DNA of 64,000 nt from Candidatus Kapaibacterium sp. Lineage in GTDB: Bacteria > Bacteroidota > Ignavibacteria > Kapaibacteriales > NICIL-2. Where the stretch lies: positions 806,001-870,000 of the forward strand of contig BPHK01000001.1 in NCBI GenBank assembly GCA_026003495.1, in the 5' to 3' direction. The notes beneath the pieces were generated by a model. That model had not been told where the DNA came from and did not search any database. It saw only the letters and a program-made list of their open reading frames with translations. Made by a program: the position numbers and the translations under genes. Below are positions 17,249 to 25,573 of this stretch, one piece after another. Numbering within the stretch: position 1 is the first letter of the stretch; every line of letters starts with the position of its first letter.

Positions 17249-17701
17249 TTACTGCCGGCCGAAAACGTCGGGGTATTCGTATTCGAGGTACTTCTCGGTG
17301 GTGAAGTAGCGTTCAAGGCTATCGAGGAACCACAGCCAGCCTGCATAGAGCTCGTGGTAGTCGTGCTCCGTCTGGATATTCCAGTGGCGGATGCTTATTC
17401 GTGTCGTGATGCGGTTGACCTTGACGATCTCGACGACGACCTTGCTTTCGCCACGATTGAGTGGACTGATCCAGCGCAGCATCCATCGCTGTGCTGGCTC
17501 GTACTCGATGAACTCGGCGATCGGCAGCCCCTCGGCAGTGCGGATAAGACCGCCGAGGCAGAAGTCGAACTGAAGCGGTGGATCAAGCCATAGCGGCCGC
17601 TCTTGGCTATTTGCGATAGCCCGCCAGACACGTTCGATTGGTTGCCGTATGGTGCGCCGTAAAGTCAGAGAGTACGTGTTGTTGTACGCAACAAAAGCCA
17701 T
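17249..17701 (-). CDS. SRPBCC (START-like/AHSA1) domain protein
   Basis: This 150-residue protein has the pattern of the SRPBCC ligand-binding fold. An N-terminal strand leads to RRTIRQPIERVWRAIANSQERPLWL. A central strand set follows (AEFIEYEPAQRWMLRWI), then a C-terminal helix HDYHELYAGWLWFLDSLERYF. Members bind hydrophobic ligands or act as co-chaperones; no specific role can be given. A strong GGAGG lies just upstream of ATG 17701. Its stop directly abuts the ferritin stop, so neither gene has room for its own terminator. Confidence 0.82.
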   Translation of the reverse strand: MAFVAYNNTYSLTLRRTIRQPIERVWRAIANSQERPLWLDPPLQFDFCLGGLIRTAEGLPIAEFIEYEPAQRWMLRWISPLNRGESKVVVEIVKVNRITTRISIRHWNIQTEHDYHELYAGWLWFLDSLERYFTTEKYLEYEYPDVFGRQ

Positions 17702-17773
17702 GGTTCCTCCACCATCCGATGTTCGAACACTACTAACAATGCAAAACGCTGCGGTTTTGTTTCGAGTTCTCGT

Positions 17774-17781
17774 TATTTTTG
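17774..17781 (+). promoter_or_regulatory. Candidate -7 element (TATTTTTG) for tRNA-Pro
   Basis: An exact TAnnTTTG lies 8 nt before the first base of the mature tRNA, so transcription would start almost at the tRNA. The only upstream TTG (17757-17759) is 14 nt away, closer than usual. Confidence 0.4.
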
Positions 17782-17789
17782 CGGTCGGT

Positions 17790-17864
17790 CGGGGTGTAGC
17801 GCAGCCCGGTTAGCGCACCTGCTTTGGGAGCAGGGGGTCGTGTGTTCGAATCACACCACCCCGA
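17790..17864 (+). tRNA. tRNA-Pro, anticodon UGG
   Basis: A full cloverleaf of 75 nt without encoded CCA. The acceptor stem CGGGGTG pairs with CACCCCG, and the discriminator is A. The D stem is GCGC/GCGC. The anticodon stem CCTGC/GCAGG closes the loop TTTGGGA, with TGG at the anticodon position. The T stem GTGTG/CACAC encloses TTCGAAT. It decodes proline CCN codons. It is a single tRNA, not followed by an integrase or other sign of an insertion site. Confidence 0.97.
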
Positions 17865-17873
17865 CAGTCACGC

Positions 17874-17905
17874 GCCGAGCGTTGGCGATGGAGCCGACGC
17901 TCGGC
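17874..17905. terminator. Strong hairpin between tRNA-Pro and the convergent nuclease gene
   Basis: A 13-bp stem (GCCGAGCGTTGGC with GCCGACGCTCGGC, one G-T wobble) closes a 6-nt loop GATGGA. It starts 9 nt after the tRNA and lies 6 nt beyond the nuclease stop codon, so it can serve both strands. There is no clean U tract, only ATTCGTTT on the plus strand, so it may act as a processing or Rho-assisted end rather than a textbook intrinsic terminator. Confidence 0.65.
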
Positions 17906-17911
17906 ATTCGT

Positions 17912-18841
17912 TTAGAATGCTACTGGAAGGGCTGCAGTTTTCCGTGCTTTGAGCGTGCGTGCAATCGAATCGGGAAGTGCAGTGAAGAAGCGATAGCCTG
18001 TCGCACGCTCGATGTCGCTGATTGTGGTGACAAATTGTTCCCATGAGCCTGAAATATCTGGGCGGTTCGGCATTCGCACTGCAATTGTGGGTGTCTGAGC
18101 AGTTACAGCATCTGCGCCATGCCCTTTTGGAAGAATGACCATGATTTTGAAGCACTCAGCAGGGACTCGGACGCCGCGCCCGATCGTTGTACGGCTGGTA
18201 TCGTGATAAATCGGGCCGGCGATGATGAAGAGTTCGCGGCTACCTTCCTTGCAGAGATGCTCGACGTACTCTTCCAGCCGCAGCCATGGACCAGCGTTGA
18301 GAGCGTGATACTGTGGGAGGATGTTCGTGGTGTAAAAGGTAGTCAGGTTATCCTCTTGCGAACGTGTGCGCTCTTCGGAGCGGACAAGATGCCCACGGTC
18401 GAATCCAGAATTGGTGTAGTCGCGGTGAAGGACAGGCGGGTACTGCGGGGGTAAAAGCGGATCGGGAAGAAACGGACCGCGATGGCGCGGTGCTGTGCCA
18501 TACCACCAGGCACTTTGATTCCACGCAACCCAATTTGCGCAGCGCGTCGTTGGATTGTACGAGAGCACATATTGCGAACGCTCGATGATGACGTCGTCAT
18601 CGCCCGATGCGTCGCGCGGAACACCGAGCAAGATGTGGAGCGCAGGGCTTCCGGCGAATCGTTCTCCCAGATAGTGGCTTGTGTCGGGGAGAACCGTGGT
18701 CGGTCTTTGTCCGATTTGGTGCTGCGTATCGTGCTGCTGGAACCAAAGCAGAGCATATGCCGCCAGCAGAATGAGCAAGCTCCAAATGATTTGCCGCTGG
18801 TTCCGCGGCATGCGTCGCGCAGGAGGAGCAACACGTTGCAT
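17912..18841 (-). CDS. DNA/RNA non-specific endonuclease (NUC1 type)
   Basis: This 309-residue beta-beta-alpha metal nuclease has the catalytic DRGH at 148-151 (FDRGHLVRSE), followed by TTNILPQ and ALNAGPW with the Asn that binds magnesium. A hydrophobic N-terminal segment (about 17-35) after a basic start is an uncleaved signal or membrane anchor, so the enzyme should act outside the cytosol. Likely uses are nutrient scavenging or clearing external DNA. No immunity or inhibitor gene is seen beside it. It is the last gene of a minus-strand run that includes rfbC (3-base gap) and pdxB. Confidence 0.9.
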   Translation of the reverse strand: MQRVAPPARRMPRNQRQIIWSLLILLAAYALLWFQQHDTQHQIGQRPTTVLPDTSHYLGERFAGSPALHILLGVPRDASGDDDVIIERSQYVLSYNPTTRCANWVAWNQSAWWYGTAPRHRGPFLPDPLLPPQYPPVLHRDYTNSGFDRGHLVRSEERTRSQEDNLTTFYTTNILPQYHALNAGPWLRLEEYVEHLCKEGSRELFIIAGPIYHDTSRTTIGRGVRVPAECFKIMVILPKGHGADAVTAQTPTIAVRMPNRPDISGSWEQFVTTISDIERATGYRFFTALPDSIARTLKARKTAALPVAF

Positions 18842-18844
18842 CGG

Positions 18845-19435
18845 CTACAGGCGTTGGTGGTACGAGAACGAATGTGCAGCAGGATGCGACAGCCACGCAT
18901 CGAGCGTCATGCCGTTTGCGTCGCGGTCACTGGTGATTGGCTCGGTGTTTTGGTCAAGTGCCCAGGGAATAGCCAACGCAGGGTCGTTCCATCGAATGCT
19001 TCCCTCCGCCGATGGGTTGTATAGAGCGGTGCACTTGTAGTGAACGATTGCACTGTCGCTGAGCACCAAAAATCCATTGGCAAAACCCGGTGGAATCCAG
19101 ACCAAACGAGGCTCATCGGCGCAAAACTCTCCTGTCCAGTGCTTGCCGCAGTGTGGCGAGTCGGGACGAATGTCGAGTTCGACAAGCTGAATCCGACCGT
19201 AGAGCACGCTCAAGAGCTTCCCTTGCGGCGGATCCCACTGAAAGTGCATCCCACGAATGACACCCCGGCGGGATGCCGAGACGTTGTCTTGGACAAAGTG
19301 CGTCGGCAGACCGAGCTCGCTCAGCGCTTGGGCGTTGAAGCTCTCGAGAAAGTAGCCGCGTCGGTCACGGAAGACTTGCGGACAAATCACAGCGATGCCA
19401 TCGAGTGCTGTTGATTCAATTTCGAACTGTGCCAT
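18845..19435 (-). CDS. rfbC: dTDP-4-dehydrorhamnose 3,5-epimerase
   Basis: This 196-residue RmlC-type cupin interconverts dTDP-4-keto-6-deoxyglucose and dTDP-4-keto-L-rhamnose. RDRRGYFLESFN is the N-terminal signature. The catalytic His is H64 in RGMHFQ, followed by QGKLLSVLYG and the WIPPGFANGF loop. The usual rfbA, rfbB and rfbD partners are not adjacent. It starts one base into the pdxB stop (TGATG). Rhamnose-type sugars fit the surface-polysaccharide theme set by the flippase at the head of this run. Confidence 0.93.
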   Translation of the reverse strand: MAQFEIESTALDGIAVICPQVFRDRRGYFLESFNAQALSELGLPTHFVQDNVSASRRGVIRGMHFQWDPPQGKLLSVLYGRIQLVELDIRPDSPHCGKHWTGEFCADEPRLVWIPPGFANGFLVLSDSAIVHYKCTALYNPSAEGSIRWNDPALAIPWALDQNTEPITSDRDANGMTLDAWLSHPAAHSFSYHQRL

Positions 19436-20511
19436 CAGTTGTCGTAGGATGTGGAGAACACTTCGGTGCGTTCGGGATAGGTAGCGCGAAAATGCTCGAT
19501 TGCAGCAATTCGCTCGCTGCGGCGCTCAGGGAGGATGCTGCGGAGCCAGCGGTGATCGGCATCGAATTGCCGCGATCGGAGAAGCAGCTCAAGTGCTTGT
19601 TTTGGCTCGCGGATGCTCGAAAGCCGAATCCGCTGCGGGAGCGGAAGGGGTGGCGGCTCGAAACGTTCATTTCGAAACGCGAAGTACTGCTCGGCAATCT
19701 TGAGCGATGCAGCCAGCTTCGCGTTGATCGAGTGTCCAGCAATGTGCGGCGTTGCCAGCAGTGCACGGCGAGCCAACGTTGGCGAGACGTCTGGTTCACG
19801 CTCCCAGACGTCCACAGCGACTGCAACACCGCTCCGCGATCGTTCGAGCAGCGCTCGTTCGACGATGACACCGCCGCGTGATGTCTGAATGATCAGCTGT
19901 GCAGCAGATTGCTGCAACTGCGCCTGCTTCAAGAGCCGAACGGTGGGATACTTCCCGCTCTGCACAAGCGGCACATGAACCGTGATCACACTGCTTTCAG
20001 CAAGAAGTGCAGGAAGCGATGCGACACGGACGTATGGTGGAAATTCAAAGCCCTGCTCCACAAGCGGTGGATCGTTGGCAACGATGTCCATGCCCAGTTC
20101 ATGGCAATACTCCGCAACACGCCGACCGATATTGCCAAATCCCACGATGCCAATTGAGCAGCGGTGCAGGGGGATGTTCTGCTGCGTGTTCCAGAGCAGA
20201 ATGCTCGCCAAGACATACTCGGCGACAGCATTTGCATTGGCACCAGCAGCGAGTGCAACACGGTAGCGTGGATCGGAAAGGATCTCCGGTGCTATGTGAT
20301 CGCAACCACTGGTGACTGAACCGAGAAACTCGACCGGAGTGCCCTCGACCAGTTCGCGACTTACGCGGAGCGTCGAACGAAACATTAGTGCACGGCATCC
20401 TGAGGCGATCAGCTCGTCTCGCCCGAGTTGGCGCACGTCCACGCTGCGCACCTCCTCAAGTGGTGCAAGCAAGTCGGCCAGTAGTGGGATGGTTCGGTCA
20501 ACGAAGATCAT
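19435..20511 (-). CDS. pdxB: Erythronate-4-phosphate dehydrogenase
   Basis: This 358-residue D-2-hydroxyacid dehydrogenase of the PdxB branch catalyses the second step of DXP-dependent pyridoxal phosphate synthesis. The Rossmann motif is GIVGFGNIGRRV. The catalytic Arg is in TSRGGVIVE, the Glu in VDVWEREP and the His in TPHIAGHS. The N-terminal half has GSVTSGCDHI and GANANAVAEYV, typical of PdxB rather than PGDH or lactate dehydrogenases. The C-terminal 70 residues match the PdxB dimerisation domain in position only. ATG 20511 overlaps the stop of the upstream lipoprotein gene (ATGA). Confidence 0.88.
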   Translation of the reverse strand: MIFVDRTIPLLADLLAPLEEVRSVDVRQLGRDELIASGCRALMFRSTLRVSRELVEGTPVEFLGSVTSGCDHIAPEILSDPRYRVALAAGANANAVAEYVLASILLWNTQQNIPLHRCSIGIVGFGNIGRRVAEYCHELGMDIVANDPPLVEQGFEFPPYVRVASLPALLAESSVITVHVPLVQSGKYPTVRLLKQAQLQQSAAQLIIQTSRGGVIVERALLERSRSGVAVAVDVWEREPDVSPTLARRALLATPHIAGHSINAKLAASLKIAEQYFAFRNERFEPPPLPLPQRIRLSSIREPKQALELLLRSRQFDADHRWLRSILPERRSERIAAIEHFRATYPERTEVFSTSYDN

Positions 20512-22175
20512 CGGCGGAGGCGAAGCGTTATGCCACTGACATCCCACAGTGCTTTGATCGAGATCGGGATGGGACGCTCTGCTACTGGTTCTCCATAGCG
20601 CAATGGCCAAAGACTCCCGCTATCGTAGCGACCATTGGCATTCTGATCGCAGAATGCATCGAGTTCGTATTTGCCTTCCGGCAGGAAAGGAATTCTAAAG
20701 TGCCCGCTGGAATCGGCCACGGCAGTTGCGACAATCGCATGCTGGGCAGTGCGCACGATGACAACTCGCTGTTGGCAATTGCAGCAGCTGTCGTTGACGA
20801 TACCACTGAGGCTCCCGCCGGTACGCGTATCGAGTGTGACAATTGTCCGAACAAGAAACCCTGTATCGCTCGACGATGCCCCACGCCAAGAGCGGACGTC
20901 TCGAAGTTGCACCAGCCACGTGTAAGTAGTCGCTGGCTCGAGTGAATCGCGCGCTTGAACGCGGAGAGAAGCATTGTCGGGTTGTTCAATCGCTATCGGG
21001 ATGGTATCCCGGTGCGGTTGCTCGATGAGCGCAACCTTGGGAATCTCCGCAAGTGCATCTGTCCACATAACGCGCAGTACGGGCTTGAGATCTGCGTTCC
21101 GGGTGGTGTCCCGATTAGGCTCGATGCTGCGAATACTCAGCGGGAGAGTATCGGGGATGGCAAGACCTTTGAAAGCGAAGGAAACCGTGTCAGGAAGACG
21201 AGCACCAGTCGAATCTGCAATGAGAGCACCGGGCGTGAGTATGAGTCGGTAGCTGGTTGTGTCGCTGAGCAGCTCGCCGCTGATGAACTCAATCGTCTGG
21301 GGTCCGCTGGCCATTGTTGCTGCAATTGGGACTCGACGCGCACTTGCAGATTCGACAAGCTGCACCATGCGACTGCTGATGTGCTCCAGTGGTGCGGAGA
21401 ACTCAATGCGAATTCGCCGAGAACTGATGGCTCTGCAGGAAATGACTTCAAGCTCACGCGGGCTGCTGGAGTACCCTAACCAGATACGCACCGATGGTGA
21501 CTGGGCGGGTGGCTGCGCTTGGATAGATGCTGCAGCAACGCCGACAGGCTCGCCCGCTTCGAACGAACCTGTTCCATTGACATCGGCATATGCAGCGACT
21601 ACAAAACGTAAGCACGGCAGTGCATCGGCGAGAAATCGGCCGTCGGCTGCAGCGGGGATGCGATATTCGAGTGCGGATGCTACGGAATCAGCCGGGCGCA
21701 GTACTGCGTACAGTGGAGCCGAGACCGAGCTTGTGATCAATCCATGGATTTGGCAGCTATCGAGTTGATCGCCGGTCGAGAAGACGAGCGTGAACGGCTC
21801 AGTTGCCCTGTTCCCATGCAAATCGCGGAAGCCAGTTGCAATGCTCATGCGATAGGTGGTCTGCGGGCGAAGACTGTCGAAGGCGATGGTGACCCTCCGA
21901 CCGCTCCAATCGAGTTGGTAGGGTGCTGTCGGCGTGATACTAAGGTTCCGCGCGATGTCGCTCCGCTCGACGTATTCGCTAAACGTCAGCCTTATCGCCA
22001 GCTGCGAGCCGATCCTAATCATTCCGTTCGGGATGCTGCACTCTTCGACAAGCGGTGGGGTCCGATCTTCTGGACCGCCGGACGGCGGGAGAACAACCGC
22101 ACAGCTGAGCATGCCAATTGCTATCGCACTCGTTGCAGCGCGAACCAACCAGCGAAGATGATGCATAGAAACCAT
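20508..22175 (-). CDS. Ig-like (Big_5) domain lipoprotein
   Basis: This protein of about 555 residues has a lipoprotein signal: a basic start, a hydrophobic stretch and the lipobox GMLSC, after which Cys would be lipidated. PPSGGPEDRTPP follows, and then a Big_5 or SbsA-like Ig domain (IRLTFSEYVERSDIARNLSITP ... TTYRMSIATGFRDLHGN). More Ig-like strands lead to a C-terminal domain with the pattern HFRIPFLPEGKYELDAF then DQNANGRYDSG. Such proteins are common outer-membrane lipoproteins of unknown function in Bacteroidota. It starts inside the upstream flippase gene by about 50 bases; ATG 22166 is an alternative. Confidence 0.82.
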   Translation of the reverse strand: MVSMHHLRWLVRAATSAIAIGMLSCAVVLPPSGGPEDRTPPLVEECSIPNGMIRIGSQLAIRLTFSEYVERSDIARNLSITPTAPYQLDWSGRRVTIAFDSLRPQTTYRMSIATGFRDLHGNRATEPFTLVFSTGDQLDSCQIHGLITSSVSAPLYAVLRPADSVASALEYRIPAAADGRFLADALPCLRFVVAAYADVNGTGSFEAGEPVGVAAASIQAQPPAQSPSVRIWLGYSSSPRELEVISCRAISSRRIRIEFSAPLEHISSRMVQLVESASARRVPIAATMASGPQTIEFISGELLSDTTSYRLILTPGALIADSTGARLPDTVSFAFKGLAIPDTLPLSIRSIEPNRDTTRNADLKPVLRVMWTDALAEIPKVALIEQPHRDTIPIAIEQPDNASLRVQARDSLEPATTYTWLVQLRDVRSWRGASSSDTGFLVRTIVTLDTRTGGSLSGIVNDSCCNCQQRVVIVRTAQHAIVATAVADSSGHFRIPFLPEGKYELDAFCDQNANGRYDSGSLWPLRYGEPVAERPIPISIKALWDVSGITLRLRR

Positions 22176-23332
22176 TCGCTTGCGACGAACAGAAGGGAAA
22201 ACGATGCTGCCGTTGCGGGGATAACCCACGCAGCCACAAGTGTGGTGCAGGCTACTGCTGCAATCGCTGCTGCGACGAAACGGTCCTGCATGCGGGAGAT
22301 CAGTACAACTTCGAATGTAGTTTTCAGCGATAGACCAGCGCTGGCAATCGCAAGAAGGCGCATCGGCGCGATGGCTTCCTCGAACTGAAACGTCCAGCCG
22401 ATGATGGGCGCAGCACCGAGGAACAGGATGATCCCAGCAGCAAGAGCGACGGCCGAACCAAACAGAAGAACATTGCGTTCGCGTGCGGGCTGCCGATCAG
22501 TTGCAAGTCGAGGGAGCGCAGCGTTGAACAGCGCACCGGGCAGAATTCGCACTGCACTGTAGATGCGAAAGGCCGCCGCGAAAAAGCCAAGCATCACACT
22601 ATCAGTGCGCATACCGAGCACGACTAGTGGTACTCGGTGAACGATTGTGCTGGCAACGTTGACCAGCCACAGTTGCTGTTGCATACGCAGTTGATGGGCG
22701 ATGTCGTTCCATCGGATCAAGCAGGTGGCGTGGCGAATTCCCTCGATGCTGCCGCGTGCCCGCACGTAGAGGAACGCAAGGTGCACTGCCCGTCCGATGC
22801 CGACTGCAGCCATCGTTGCTACTACTGCAATGATACTGCCGCCAGCCAGTATCACCCCACTCATTGCGCAGGCGCTTGCCAAGCTATACGCACTGCTGAG
22901 CAGTTGGGGAGCAACGTAGCGGTTCATTCCACGCAGTGCCGCGAGGATGGTAAAGCTCCCGCAGCTTGCGAGTGTATCGAGCAACGCGAGCATGGTCAGC
23001 AGCGCGCTCTCAGCATGGTGTAGCCACGCGACTACCACTGCACCAGGCGTGGAGATAACCCAGAGCAGCAGCTTGGTAACAAGTGCAATGCTCACGAGCT
23101 TGTCGGCTGCTGAGGTGTCGTGGGCAACCGCACGCGGGAGCCAAATGTTGTATCCGGCATCGGCGATGATTTGTACGATTCCTGCTATCGTCATCGCCAG
23201 CGAGTATGTGCCGAGTACCGCCGGACCAAATGTACGCGCGATGATGATCGCCACGACTGCATACGCAAGCAGCGTGATTGCATCGCCGACACTGAGCCAA
23301 AACGTTGTTCGTAGTATTGCGCGTTGTGTCAA
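22121..23332 (-). CDS. Polysaccharide flippase (Wzx/MATE-like)
   Basis: This 403-residue membrane protein has about 12 hydrophobic segments and the typical start of the oligosaccharide flippase family (TTFWLSVGDAITLLAYAVVAIIIARTFGP, then GTYSLAMTIAGI). It probably moves undecaprenyl-linked repeat units across the inner membrane. The start is a TTG at 23332 without a clear Shine-Dalgarno, so the exact N-terminus is uncertain. It heads a minus-strand run with the Ig-like lipoprotein, pdxB and rfbC, and it overlaps the divergently read glycosylase gene region. Confidence 0.85.
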   Translation of the reverse strand: MTQRAILRTTFWLSVGDAITLLAYAVVAIIIARTFGPAVLGTYSLAMTIAGIVQIIADAGYNIWLPRAVAHDTSAADKLVSIALVTKLLLWVISTPGAVVVAWLHHAESALLTMLALLDTLASCGSFTILAALRGMNRYVAPQLLSSAYSLASACAMSGVILAGGSIIAVVATMAAVGIGRAVHLAFLYVRARGSIEGIRHATCLIRWNDIAHQLRMQQQLWLVNVASTIVHRVPLVVLGMRTDSVMLGFFAAAFRIYSAVRILPGALFNAALPRLATDRQPARERNVLLFGSAVALAAGIILFLGAAPIIGWTFQFEEAIAPMRLLAIASAGLSLKTTFEVVLISRMQDRFVAAAIAAVACTTLVAAWVIPATAASFSLLFVASEWFLCIIFAGWFALQRVR

Positions 23333-23343
23333 TGTTGAGACAA

Positions 23344-24036
23344 ATGCACAGCGTGCAAGTTACCACCAAGGATGCAGAAACGTTTATCGAATGGCTTGCT
23401 GCTGCTGACGATGCATCGTTGCGCCGGCGTTCGATCCAGCGGGAGTGGTTCGAGCGGGATACCATCACCGTCGCGCGAGAATTGCTCGGAACTATCCTTG
23501 TGCGTCGCAGTGCATCGGGGAAGATACTGGCAGCGCGAATTGTCGAGACGGAAGCGTATCTACCCGATGATCCGGCAAGCCATTCTTGGCAAGGGATGAC
23601 GGCACGCAACCGTGCGATGTTCGCTTCTGGTGGGTGCCTGTACGTCTATCGGATCTACGGCGTACACCGCTGCGTCAATATCGTCACCGACCGGGAGGGC
23701 ATTGGGGCAGCGGTCTTATTGCGTGCAGCTGAACCACTCATTGGTATCGAAGAGATGGTAGCGTGCCGTGGGCGAAGCCTCCCCCACGAGCGCTTGCTCA
23801 GTGGACCGGCAAATCTTGCGCGCTGCTTCGGCTTTGAGCTTGATGACAACGGTTGCTCGTGCTGCGGAGAGGGTACGTGGATCCTTCCGCCGGTGGTGCA
23901 GCCATCGGCGATTGGAATTTCTCCACGCATCGGGATTACACGAGGCAAAGAGTTGCTGCTGCGGTTTTTCGAGCCAAATTCTCCAGCAATTTCTGCCCAT
24001 CGCCGAGCGACCGTTATCGAGCCAGTTGTGCACTGA
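23344..24036 (+). CDS. mpg: DNA-3-methyladenine glycosylase (AAG/MPG family)
   Basis: This 230-residue base-excision enzyme removes alkylated purines. AGG-type signatures are ARELLGTILVRR, ARIVETEAY with catalytic Glu, DPASHSWQGMTARNRAMF, and GCLYVYRIYGVHRCVNIVT. The latter holds the Tyr that flips the base and the His-x-x-x-N-V segment. LLSGPANLARCFGF closes the active site. The length is close to bacterial AAG proteins. The frame is open to 23305; ATG 23344, preceded by GAGA, and ATG 23332 are both possible starts. Confidence 0.92.
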   Translation: MHSVQVTTKDAETFIEWLAAADDASLRRRSIQREWFERDTITVARELLGTILVRRSASGKILAARIVETEAYLPDDPASHSWQGMTARNRAMFASGGCLYVYRIYGVHRCVNIVTDREGIGAAVLLRAAEPLIGIEEMVACRGRSLPHERLLSGPANLARCFGFELDDNGCSCCGEGTWILPPVVQPSAIGISPRIGITRGKELLLRFFEPNSPAISAHRRATVIEPVVH

Positions 24037-24071
24037 GTTTTCGACATTCTTTCCACCCGTGCTGTCAATGC

Positions 24072-24103
24072 TTGGATGGCGAATCCATTGCTGTGTAAAT
24101 TTG
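24072..24103 (+). promoter_or_regulatory. Promoter for the Nudix-parA-parB run (TTG-N21-TAAATTTG)
   Basis: TTG at 24072-24074 and TAAATTTG at 24096-24103 are separated by 21 nt, a very good match to the Bacteroidota housekeeping promoter (-33 TTG, -7 TAnnTTTG). Transcription would start near 24110, giving a leader of about 60 nt before ATG 24171. The same box and spacing recur at 27924-27955. Confidence 0.6.
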
Positions 24104-24170
24104 AACTGTGCTCGGTGCATCCGTTTGCACGCCGAAGGCATGCTCTCCTTTCGATTGCAACAGTGAGTGT

Positions 24171-24767
24171 ATGAAAACATCCAGTGGTGGCGCAGCGTCC
24201 GTGCTCAAATGGGAAACGCTCGAGCGGCGTCCAGATGGCAATTTCCGCATCTTCGACGTTGAGTGGGTTCGGCGAAAGCATCCGGAAACAGGCGCGAGTG
24301 CTGAGTTTGTAGTCTTGCACACACCGGTGTGGGTCAACGTGATACCCATTACATCAGAGGGTCAGGTTGTGATGGTACGGCAGTACCGCCACGGTGCCGA
24401 TGCGGTTACGCTTGAGTTTCCAGGCGGCGTTGCAAGTGCTGGCGAAGAACCGGCTACTGCTGCCATGCGCGAGTGCGTGGAAGAAACTGGCTACCAGGGT
24501 TCGGCAGACGAGATAGAACTGCTCGGTGTGCAACTTCCGAATCCTGCGTTCATGGCGACGTGGTGCTACTCGTTTGCGTGGTATGGCTGCCAGCGGGTAG
24601 TAACACCGCAATGGGATGAGCACGAAATCGTCGAAACCGTCGAGTTACCGCTCGAGCAAGTCGATCGCCTGATTGCCGCCGGTCAGATTCAGCATTCGAT
24701 CATATTGGCTGCATGGACACTGTTTCGGCTTCGGTCGAAAGTCGTCGAACATTCCAGGAGATTGTGA
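24171..24767 (+). CDS. Nudix hydrolase, ADP-ribose pyrophosphatase-like
   Basis: This 198-residue protein has a complete Nudix box at 86-108 (GGVASAGEE, then RECVEETGY) with all the required Glu residues. The upstream [29 protein letters not shown] is typical of the ADP-sugar pyrophosphatase subfamily. It would hydrolyse ADP-ribose or a related nucleoside diphosphate sugar. The frame is open from 24108, but that start would precede or overlap the promoter start point, so ATG 24171 is chosen. Its TGA overlaps the parA ATG (TGATG). Confidence 0.87.
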   Translation: MKTSSGGAASVLKWETLERRPDGNFRIFDVEWVRRKHPETGASAEFVVLHTPVWVNVIPITSEGQVVMVRQYRHGADAVTLEFPGGVASAGEEPATAAMRECVEETGYQGSADEIELLGVQLPNPAFMATWCYSFAWYGCQRVVTPQWDEHEIVETVELPLEQVDRLIAAGQIQHSIILAAWTLFRLRSKVVEHSRRL

Positions 24768-25573
24768 TGGGCAAAGTCGTCACGATTGCAAACCAAAAAG
24801 GTGGGGTCGGAAAGACTACCACTGCTGTCAATCTTGCCGCATCACTGGCGGCGGCTGAGCAGCCGACGCTGCTTATTGACATTGACCCCCAAGCCAACGC
24901 CTCCAATGGGTTGGGCGTGGATACACGCCAATTGGAGCGAACGATCTACGACGTGCTCGTTGGGAATGCGACGATCGGGGAGGTGACGCTCCCGACAGAG
25001 ATGCCATTCCTCGAGCTGGTACCCTCGCACATCAACTTGGTGGGGGCGGAGATCGAGCTGGTGGACTTCCCTCGCCGGGAGAACATCCTCCGCCAAGCAA
25101 TTGAGTCGGTTCGGCGCAAGTACACGTACATCCTCATTGACTGCCCGCCGTCGCTTGGACTGCTGACGCTCAATGCGCTCACTGCTGCTGACTCTGTGCT
25201 GATTCCTGTCCAATGCGAATACTACGCGCTCGAAGGATTAGGCCAGCTCCTCCACACCATCTCCATAGTTCGGCGGCACTTGAATCCGCAGCTGGACATC
25301 GAGGGTGTGCTGCTGACGATGTACGATAGCCGGTTGCGGCTTTCCAACCAGGTCGTTGAGGAAGTGCGGAAGCATTTTCAAGAGAAAGCGTGCACGACGG
25401 TCATCAATCGGAACGTTCGGCTCTCGGAGGCGCCCAGTCACGGCAAACCTGTACTGCTCTACGATGCGCTCAGCCTTGGCGCACGCAATTACCTTGAGCT
25501 CGCCCGCGAGATCATGGAGCGGAATGCTGAGCTCCAGCGTCCGCCATATCAAACCATGCACGTTCAACACTGA
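24767..25573 (+). CDS. parA: Chromosome partitioning ATPase ParA (Soj)
   Basis: This 268-residue deviant Walker ATPase moves the ParB-parS complex during chromosome segregation. The deviant Walker A KGGVGKTT is at 11-18, followed by [10 protein letters not shown] (switch I, about 40), and [14 protein letters not shown] (Walker B, about 120). [15 protein letters not shown] near 225 is typical of chromosomal Soj. AGGAG lies 7 nt upstream of ATG 24767, and an in-frame start at 24713 would lie inside the Nudix gene. It overlaps parB by one base (TGATG). Confidence 0.95.
   Translation: MGKVVTIANQKGGVGKTTTAVNLAASLAAAEQPTLLIDIDPQANASNGLGVDTRQLERTIYDVLVGNATIGEVTLPTEMPFLELVPSHINLVGAEIELVDFPRRENILRQAIESVRRKYTYILIDCPPSLGLLTLNALTAADSVLIPVQCEYYALEGLGQLLHTISIVRRHLNPQLDIEGVLLTMYDSRLRLSNQVVEEVRKHFQEKACTTVINRNVRLSEAPSHGKPVLLYDALSLGARNYLELAREIMERNAELQRPPYQTMHVQH

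Noticed and set aside
17912-18841. Nuclease as a toxin or defence effector
   Set aside because: No immunity gene, delivery domain or defence partner is nearby. The gene lies in an envelope and metabolism run, so a scavenging nuclease is more likely.
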